From positions 496,001-560,000 of the forward strand of contig NZ_JAUSYO010000001.1 of NCBI RefSeq assembly GCF_030816935.1: 64,000 bases of DNA, in the 5' to 3' direction. The position numbers and the translations under genes were made by a program. Every line of letters begins with the position of its first letter. Position 1 is the stretch's first letter. Below, piece by piece: positions 59,701 to 64,000 of this stretch. Under the pieces are notes generated by a model, which was given only the letters and a program-made list of their open reading frames with translations, had not been told where the DNA came from and did not search any database. This stretch comes from Arthrobacter sp. B3I9. Its GTDB lineage: Bacteria > Actinomycetota > Actinomycetes > Actinomycetales > Micrococcaceae.

Positions 59701-59746
59701 GGCCCCGGCCGAGACCGCCGTCTCCACCGCCAGGAGGCGAGCATGA
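56703..59746 (+). pseudogene. mrpA: Na+/H+ antiporter subunit A (MrpA with fused MrpB), frameshifted
   Basis: GTG 56703 opens the long MrpA subunit: NuoL-like antiporter core with FIFWELTTVLSYLLIGY, LPGAMAAPTPVSAYLHAAAMVKAG and KLILAYGTVSQLGF, then the MbhE/DUF4040 segment. At 58989-58994 the frame breaks: GACACACCTTCGGC has two bases more than the expected GACACCTTCGGC (DTFGE), so the plus-strand reading leaves the frame; the rest (EISVLALAATGVASLIFV... and the MrpB part FHTMIVFSVYLLLAGHNLPGGGFAGG) continues in another frame to 59746. Joined it would be about 1013 residues, normal for this group. TAAACT at 56622-56627 may be the -10. Broken gene or sequencing error. Confidence 0.85.
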
Positions 59747-60324
59747 GCGTCAACCTGACCCTGCTGACGGTCATGGGCGCCTTGTACGCCTGCGGCATCT
59801 ACCTGATCCTGGAGCGTAGCCTCACCCGGGTCCTTCTCGGCCTGATGCTGCTGGCAAACGCCACCAACCTGCTCATCCTCGCCACCGGCGGCTACGCCGG
59901 GCTCGCTCCGTTGTTCAACAAGGACACCAACCCCGGGGACTACAACGACCCGCTGCCGCAGGCCCTGATCCTGACGTCGATCGTGATTTCCTTTGCCGTC
60001 ACCGCGTTCATGCTCGGCATCATCTACCGCACGTGGGTGATGGCCCGCCAGGACGACATCCAGGACGACGCCGAAGACCGCCGGGTCGCGGAGACGCCCA
60101 GCTTCGATGCGGAGGACGACGCGGCAATCCCGGTGGAGACCTCGGAATTTCCTCTCACCATGATCGGCTCGGACGGGGACGGGATCTCCAACACCCCCGC
60201 TGCCCGGACCGCCGCCACCGTCAGGGTGGGCGACCGCACGCTCGACGCCGAAATCGCCGCCGCGGAAGAGCAGCCTGGTTCGGCCAGGGTGGCCCCGCCT
60301 AGCCCGGAAGGAGGCGGACAGTGA
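59743..60324 (+). CDS. mrpC: Na+/H+ antiporter subunit C
   Basis: 193 residues. NuoK-like three-helix protein: LTVMGALYACGIYLILERSLTRVLLGLMLLANATNLLIL and DPLPQALILTSIVISFAVTAFML. The first ~115 residues are the conserved part; the acidic ~80-residue cytoplasmic tail is an extension of low conservation. Starts inside the mrpA stop (ATGA) and overlaps mrpD by four bases (GTGA). Confidence 0.92.
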   Translation: MSVNLTLLTVMGALYACGIYLILERSLTRVLLGLMLLANATNLLILATGGYAGLAPLFNKDTNPGDYNDPLPQALILTSIVISFAVTAFMLGIIYRTWVMARQDDIQDDAEDRRVAETPSFDAEDDAAIPVETSEFPLTMIGSDGDGISNTPAARTAATVRVGDRTLDAEIAAAEEQPGSARVAPPSPEGGGQ

Positions 60325-61970
60325 ACATTGCAAGCCTCGCCCCGCTCGCCGTCGTACTTCCCATCCTGGGCGCTGCCCTAACCTTCCTGCTGATCCGGCA
60401 CTCCCGGGCCCAGCGGACCGTCAGCATCGCCCTGCTCACCCTGACGCTGCTGCTGGAGTGCCTGCTGCTCGCGTCGGTCTGGGAGGGCGGCACCGACGCG
60501 GTCAACATCGGCGGCTGGCTGCCGCCGTGGGGCATCGTGATGGTGGTGGACCAGTTCTCCTCGCTGATGCTCGTGGTCTCCTCCGCCGTGAGCCTCGCGG
60601 TGTTGGTCTACGCCACCGGCCAGGGCATGGCCGACGGGGACCGGGACGCGCCGGTCTCGATTTTCCACCCGACCTACCTGATCCTCGTGGCCGGGGTGTC
60701 CAATGCCTTCCTCTCGGGGGACCTGTTCAACCTGTACGTGGGCTTCGAGATCCTCCTGACCGCCAGCTACGTCCTCATGACTTTGGGCGGAACCGGGCCG
60801 CGCATCCGGGCCGGCGTAACCTACGTGGTGGTCTCCGTGGTGTCCTCGGTGCTCTTCCTGATCGCGATCGCGATGGTCTACGGCGCCACCGGAACCATCA
60901 ACATGGCGGACCTCGCCATCAAGCTGGGCGACCTGGACCCGGGCACGCGGAACCTGCTGCACGTCATGCTGCTCGTGGCGTTCGGCATCAAGGCCGCCGT
61001 GTTCCCGCTGTCCTTCTGGCTTCCGGACTCCTACCCGACGGCGACGGCGCCCGTCACGGCCGTGTTCGCCGGGCTGCTGACCAAAGTGGGCGTCTACGCG
61101 ATGGTCCGCACCGAGACGCTGCTCTTCCCCGGAGACACGCTCAACACGCCGCTGATGGTCGCGGCCTTGCTGACCATGGTGGTGGGTATCCTGGGCGCCC
61201 TGGCCCAGAGTGACATCAAACGACTGCTGTCCTTCACCCTGGTCAGCCACATCGGCTACATGGTCTTCGGGCTCGCAATGTCCTCGGCCGCTGGCCTGGC
61301 CGCCGCCGTCTTTTACGTGGCACACCACATCACCATCCAAACGAGCCTGTTCCTCGTCACCGGATTGATAGAACGCCGGGGCGGAAGTTCATCCATGGAC
61401 CGCGTTGCGGGGCTGGCCAAGCTCTCCCCGCTGCTGGCCGTGCTGTTCTTCATTCCGGCCATGAACCTGGCGGGAATTCCGCCGTTCTCCGGCTTCCTGG
61501 GCAAGCTCGGGCTGCTGCAGGCCGGGGTCGAGCTCGGCACTCCACTGGCCTACGCCCTGGTGGTGGGCGGAGTGCTGACCAGCCTGCTGACCCTGCTGGC
61601 CATCGCGAGGGTGTGGAACAGGGTGTTCTGGCGGAAACCGGAGGACGCCGAACACCCTGATCCCGTGCTGCTGGCATCGCCGGAGGACTCCGCCACCGGC
61701 GCGCGCAGCGGCAGGACCAATGTCACCTTGCTGCCGAGGACCCTGGTCGGGTCCACGCTGGGCCTCGTGGTGGTCGGCGTGGCGCTGACGGTGTTCGCCG
61801 GACCGCTGTTCCGGGTCGCGGACCAGTCCGCCGCGGAAATGCTGGACCGGACCGGCTACATCCGCGCGGTCCTCGGCGGGGACGCGCCCGTTCCGGCCCT
61901 CGCCCAGCCCGCGCAACCGGAGTCCGCGCAGCCGGAGCCCCAGCCCGCACAGCCGGAGTCGCAGAAATGA
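60321..61970 (+). CDS. mrpD: Na+/H+ antiporter subunit D
   Basis: 549 residues from GTG 60321. NuoM/N-like proton-translocating subunit with about 14 helices: FNLYVGFEILLTASYVLMTLGG, FPLSFWLPDSYPTATAPVTAVFAGLLTKVGVYA and KRLLSFTLVSHIGYM, holding the conserved helical-break lysines. The C-terminus is extended by a Gln/Pro/Glu-rich tail with near repeats of AQPES. Overlaps mrpE as ATGA. Confidence 0.93.
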   Translation: MNIASLAPLAVVLPILGAALTFLLIRHSRAQRTVSIALLTLTLLLECLLLASVWEGGTDAVNIGGWLPPWGIVMVVDQFSSLMLVVSSAVSLAVLVYATGQGMADGDRDAPVSIFHPTYLILVAGVSNAFLSGDLFNLYVGFEILLTASYVLMTLGGTGPRIRAGVTYVVVSVVSSVLFLIAIAMVYGATGTINMADLAIKLGDLDPGTRNLLHVMLLVAFGIKAAVFPLSFWLPDSYPTATAPVTAVFAGLLTKVGVYAMVRTETLLFPGDTLNTPLMVAALLTMVVGILGALAQSDIKRLLSFTLVSHIGYMVFGLAMSSAAGLAAAVFYVAHHITIQTSLFLVTGLIERRGGSSSMDRVAGLAKLSPLLAVLFFIPAMNLAGIPPFSGFLGKLGLLQAGVELGTPLAYALVVGGVLTSLLTLLAIARVWNRVFWRKPEDAEHPDPVLLASPEDSATGARSGRTNVTLLPRTLVGSTLGLVVVGVALTVFAGPLFRVADQSAAEMLDRTGYIRAVLGGDAPVPALAQPAQPESAQPEPQPAQPESQK

Positions 61971-62788
61971 GCCGGAAACGGATTTCCCTGCGCCAGGAAC
62001 TCCCGCTGCTGGTCTGGCTCGTGATCGTCTGGGGCGCGCTTTGGCAGGACTTCAGCCCCGGCAACCTGCTCTTCGGCGCCCTCATCGCCGTCGTCGTGGC
62101 CAGGCTGTTCTACTTGCCGCCGGTGGAACTGGGCGGGCGTTTCAACGTACTGCACGCCGTTCCCTTTGCCATGACATTCCTGGCCAAGGTGGTGGCGGCG
62201 AGTTTCCAGGTTCTGTACCTGGCCGTGGCCACAGGCCCCAAGGTGATCAGCGCCGTCGTCGCGGTTCCGTTGCGGAGCCACTCCGACCTGCTGGTGACCG
62301 CCACCGGGCACGTGATCTCGCTGATCCCGGGCTCGCTGGTGGTGGACGTGGACAGGTCCACATCCACGCTCTACATCCACGGCATCAATGTCCGGAACGC
62401 CGAGGACGCCGCCAGGCTCCGCAAGGAGGTCCGGGACGCAGAGGCCGGACTGATCCGGATCATGGGTACCCGGGAGGAACTATCCGCACTCAATAAAGGA
62501 GGTGGGCGCATGATGCAGCTCGTCCTGACCGTGACCGCCGTCGTGCTGTCACTGGCCGCCGCCGGCGCGATCATCCGGATCGCGCGGGGCCCATCGCTGC
62601 TGGACCGGGTGCTGGCCTCCGACGTGCTGCTGGCCATCCTCGGCGCGGCGCTCTGCATCGACATGGCGGTGAACCGGCACCTCAACAACCTCATGCTGCT
62701 CGTCGCGGTCTCCATCATCGGGTTCATCGGCTCCGTCACCGTGGCCCGGTTCGTTGCCGACCGTCGGGAGCACGCCCGTGAGTCCTGA
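61967..62788 (+). CDS. mrpE: Na+/H+ antiporter subunit E, reading in frame into subunit F
   Basis: 273 codons without a stop. Residues 1-181 are Mrp[28 protein letters not shown], then [14 protein letters not shown] and YIHGINV. At residue 182 the frame passes into a complete MrpF, although mrpF keeps its own strong binding site (AAAGGAGG) and ATG. So either a fused EF polypeptide is made besides free F, or one base is missing: CACTCCAATAA instead of CACTCAATAA would end MrpE with TAA just before the binding site. Confidence 0.8.
   Translation: MSRKRISLRQELPLLVWLVIVWGALWQDFSPGNLLFGALIAVVVARLFYLPPVELGGRFNVLHAVPFAMTFLAKVVAASFQVLYLAVATGPKVISAVVAVPLRSHSDLLVTATGHVISLIPGSLVVDVDRSTSTLYIHGINVRNAEDAARLRKEVRDAEAGLIRIMGTREELSALNKGGGRMMQLVLTVTAVVLSLAAAGAIIRIARGPSLLDRVLASDVLLAILGAALCIDMAVNRHLNNLMLLVAVSIIGFIGSVTVARFVADRREHARES
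62510..62788 (+). CDS. mrpF: Na+/H+ antiporter subunit F
   Basis: 92 residues from ATG 62510 (or 62513) with AAAGGAGG eight bases upstream. Three helices: [51 protein letters not shown] and [22 protein letters not shown], the usual MrpF pattern with RGPSxxDRV. The stop overlaps the mrpG start by 11 bases. Confidence 0.88.
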   Translation: MMQLVLTVTAVVLSLAAAGAIIRIARGPSLLDRVLASDVLLAILGAALCIDMAVNRHLNNLMLLVAVSIIGFIGSVTVARFVADRREHARES

Positions 62789-63193
62789 AAATATCCCCGC
62801 TGACACAGTGATTGACACCGTATCGGCGGTGTTCATGGTGGTGGGTGCCCTGATGTCCCTCGCTGCCGCCGTCGGCCTGCTGCGATTCCCCGACCTCATG
62901 AGCAGGATGCACGCGGCGACCAAGCCGCAGGTGCTGGGGCTCTTCCTGCTGCTCTGCGCGGTGGGGCTGCAGCTGCGCACCTGGTGGGTCTGGCCGCGGT
63001 CTTGGTCGTCGCCTGGATCTTCCAGCTGCTCACGGTCCCCGTGTCCGCCCACATGGTGGGCCGGGCCGGCTACCGCACCAAGCACCTCCACCCGGAACTG
63101 CTCAGCGCAGACGAGCTTGAGGCCGTGGTGCAGCAGGCCGCAGGCGCCGGGTTTCCCGACGACGGCGACGACGAGGCACGCCGCCGCCGGTAG
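62778..63193 (+). pseudogene. mrpG: Na+/H+ antiporter subunit G, frameshifted
   Basis: GTG 62778 overlaps the mrpF end. First half normal: [53 protein letters not shown]. At about 62990 the frame shifts; the remainder ([33 protein letters not shown]...) is in another frame ending at 63193. Restoring one C (GTCTGGCC to GTCCTGGCC) gives WWVLAAVLVV and an intact ~138-residue MrpG. Pseudogene or sequencing error. Confidence 0.85.
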
Positions 63194-63206
63194 GTCCGGG
63201 TGCCGG

Positions 63207-63470
63207 CTAGACGATGTCCTGGGTCTTGGCAAAACGGGTGATGGCGCGCTGGGTGCCGCGGTTGGCGAAGACCTGGATGACGGCACTGACCGACGCCGAG
63301 ATCAGCGCGAAGGTCAGGGCCGAGCGCAGGGTGGTGGGGACGTCGTCGTCGTGGCCTTTGGGGGGCTTGTTGCCGGTTGACTTCTCCCAGACGGTGTCGA
63401 CCAGCTTGGTGCCCGCGAACCCGGCGAGCAGGCTGATGCCGGTGCCGAGCAGCTTGATGAAGATGTTCAT
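63207..63470 (-). CDS. DUF4235 domain-containing membrane protein
   Basis: 87 residues with the binding site GAAGGAG before ATG 63470. Two hydrophobic segments ([25 protein letters not shown] and [25 protein letters not shown]) around a basic/acidic loop. The DUF4235 pattern is common in actinobacteria; function unknown. Converges with mrpG 13 bases apart. Confidence 0.85.
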   Translation of the reverse strand: MNIFIKLLGTGISLLAGFAGTKLVDTVWEKSTGNKPPKGHDDDVPTTLRSALTFALISASVSAVIQVFANRGTQRAITRFAKTQDIV

Positions 63471-63526
63471 TCGTCGTACTCCTTCAGGAATGGGACAAGG
63501 CTTCTCCTAGCCTAGCGTCCCTGTCC

Positions 63527-63545
63527 CGGACGGAATGGCCGTCCG
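63527..63545. terminator. Hairpin downstream of phosphatase gene
   Basis: CGGACGG and CCGTCCG with a five-base loop, about 40 bases after the phosphatase stop on the minus strand. No T-run. Confidence 0.4.
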
Positions 63546-63584
63546 CCGCGGCGCCGCCGAGCAGCTGCAGTCCGGCGGCCGGCC

Positions 63585-64000
63585 TCAGGCCGATTGGGTG
63601 TCTCGCCGGAGAAGGACCGCCGTGATGTCGTCGAGCAGGACGCGCTTTCCCCGCCGGTCGCAAAGTTCCCTGACGGCCGCGGCCGGATCGACGTCCCCCC
63701 GGAGGTCAGCGATCGCGGCGGCGAGCCGGCCCAGATCGCCGCCGTGCAGGTCCAGGAGACCGTCCGTCGGAACCAGGATGGCGTCCCCGGGGTCCAGCGT
63801 AAAGGTCTGCGTGTCCCAATTCGGGCCGGGGACCAGTCCCAGAGGCGGACCGGTGGGGGAGAGGCGCTCGATGGTGTTGTCGGCACGCAGGATATAGCTC
63901 AGTCCCTGGCCGGCATCCGCGTAGCGGCCCACACCGGTCACCGGGTCGATTGCCGCGTGGAAGACCGTGGCGTAGGACCCAAGCCGTGCCAGCGTCTCAT
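63585..64000 (-). CDS. PP2C/SpoIIE-type serine phosphatase, C-terminal part
   Basis: The frame is open to the window edge, so the N-terminus is missing. Visible: YATVFHAAIDPVTGVGRYADAGQGL, then GPPLGLVPG, DPGDAILVPTDGLLDL with the metal-binding Asp/Gly pattern (TDGLLD) and LLDDITAVLLRR, the end of the PP2C SpoIIE domain. Such RsbU/RsbP-type enzymes dephosphorylate anti-anti-sigma factors or related regulators. Any sensor domain would lie upstream of the window. Confidence 0.85.
   Translation of the reverse strand, partial: ETLARLGSYATVFHAAIDPVTGVGRYADAGQGLSYILRADNTIERLSPTGPPLGLVPGPNWDTQTFTLDPGDAILVPTDGLLDLHGGDLGRLAAAIADLRGDVDPAAAVRELCDRRGKRVLLDDITAVLLRRDTQSA

Overview
The window is high-GC DNA from an actinobacterium, most likely Arthrobacter, Pseudarthrobacter or a close Micrococcaceae relative. 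The pointers are actinobacterial rRNA leader and spacer elements, TAAGTT-type -10 boxes, an Mrp antiporter operon of the long-MrpA type, a CopD-CtaG fusion, and PutA beside an amino-acid permease and a LysR regulator. It is ordinary chromosome, with no phage, transposase or CRISPR array.

Layout. 1-8.75 kb: the end of one rRNA operon (23S 3' end, 5S, terminator), a patatin-like lipase gene with a structured leader, then a complete 16S-23S-5S operon. The two operon ends share a 982 bp identical direct repeat. 9.0-13.7 kb: HU, a CopD-CtaG copper/cytochrome oxidase assembly protein and a thioredoxin-NHL protein. 13.8-27 kb: housekeeping and unknown genes, namely a frameshifted DUF559 gene, a membrane-anchored protein, a HerA-like ATPase, an LLM oxidoreductase, a secreted beta-helix protein, a degenerate trehalose-phosphatase/GH15 fusion, a secreted HNH nuclease, a frameshifted sarcosine oxidase-type gene, an AEC transporter and panD. 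27-33.5 kb: a proline-utilisation locus (LysR, APC permease, putA) in which the permease and putA share a 31 bp promoter box. 34.2-52.5 kb: a tRNA-Gly followed by an exopolysaccharide locus. 52.8-64 kb: dcd, a KhtTU-like K+/H+ antiporter pair, an MFS transporter, the mrpACDEFG Na+/H+ antiporter operon, a DUF4235 protein and a truncated PP2C-type phosphatase.

The exopolysaccharide locus looks like a Wzx/Wzy pathway: a priming phosphosugar transferase, an acetyltransferase, two glycosyltransferases, a polymerase, a flippase and a Wzz/BY-kinase. It also carries an embedded phospho-alcohol module (TagD-like cytidylyltransferase, CDP-alcohol phosphatidyltransferase, GDPD-type lipoprotein) and a GMC oxidoreductase. 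A 1025-residue secreted propeller/FN3/LamG/DNRLRE protein and a lipoprotein sit just before the Wzz gene. This suggests a polysaccharide decorated with a phosphoglycerol-like group plus a dedicated surface protein, and it is the most promising under-described system here.

Four genes carry frameshifts of the same class (DUF559, solA-like, mrpA, mrpG), and mrpE runs in frame into mrpF. Three of the four are explained by loss of one base from a GG or CC pair, so sequencing error must be excluded before these are called pseudogenes.
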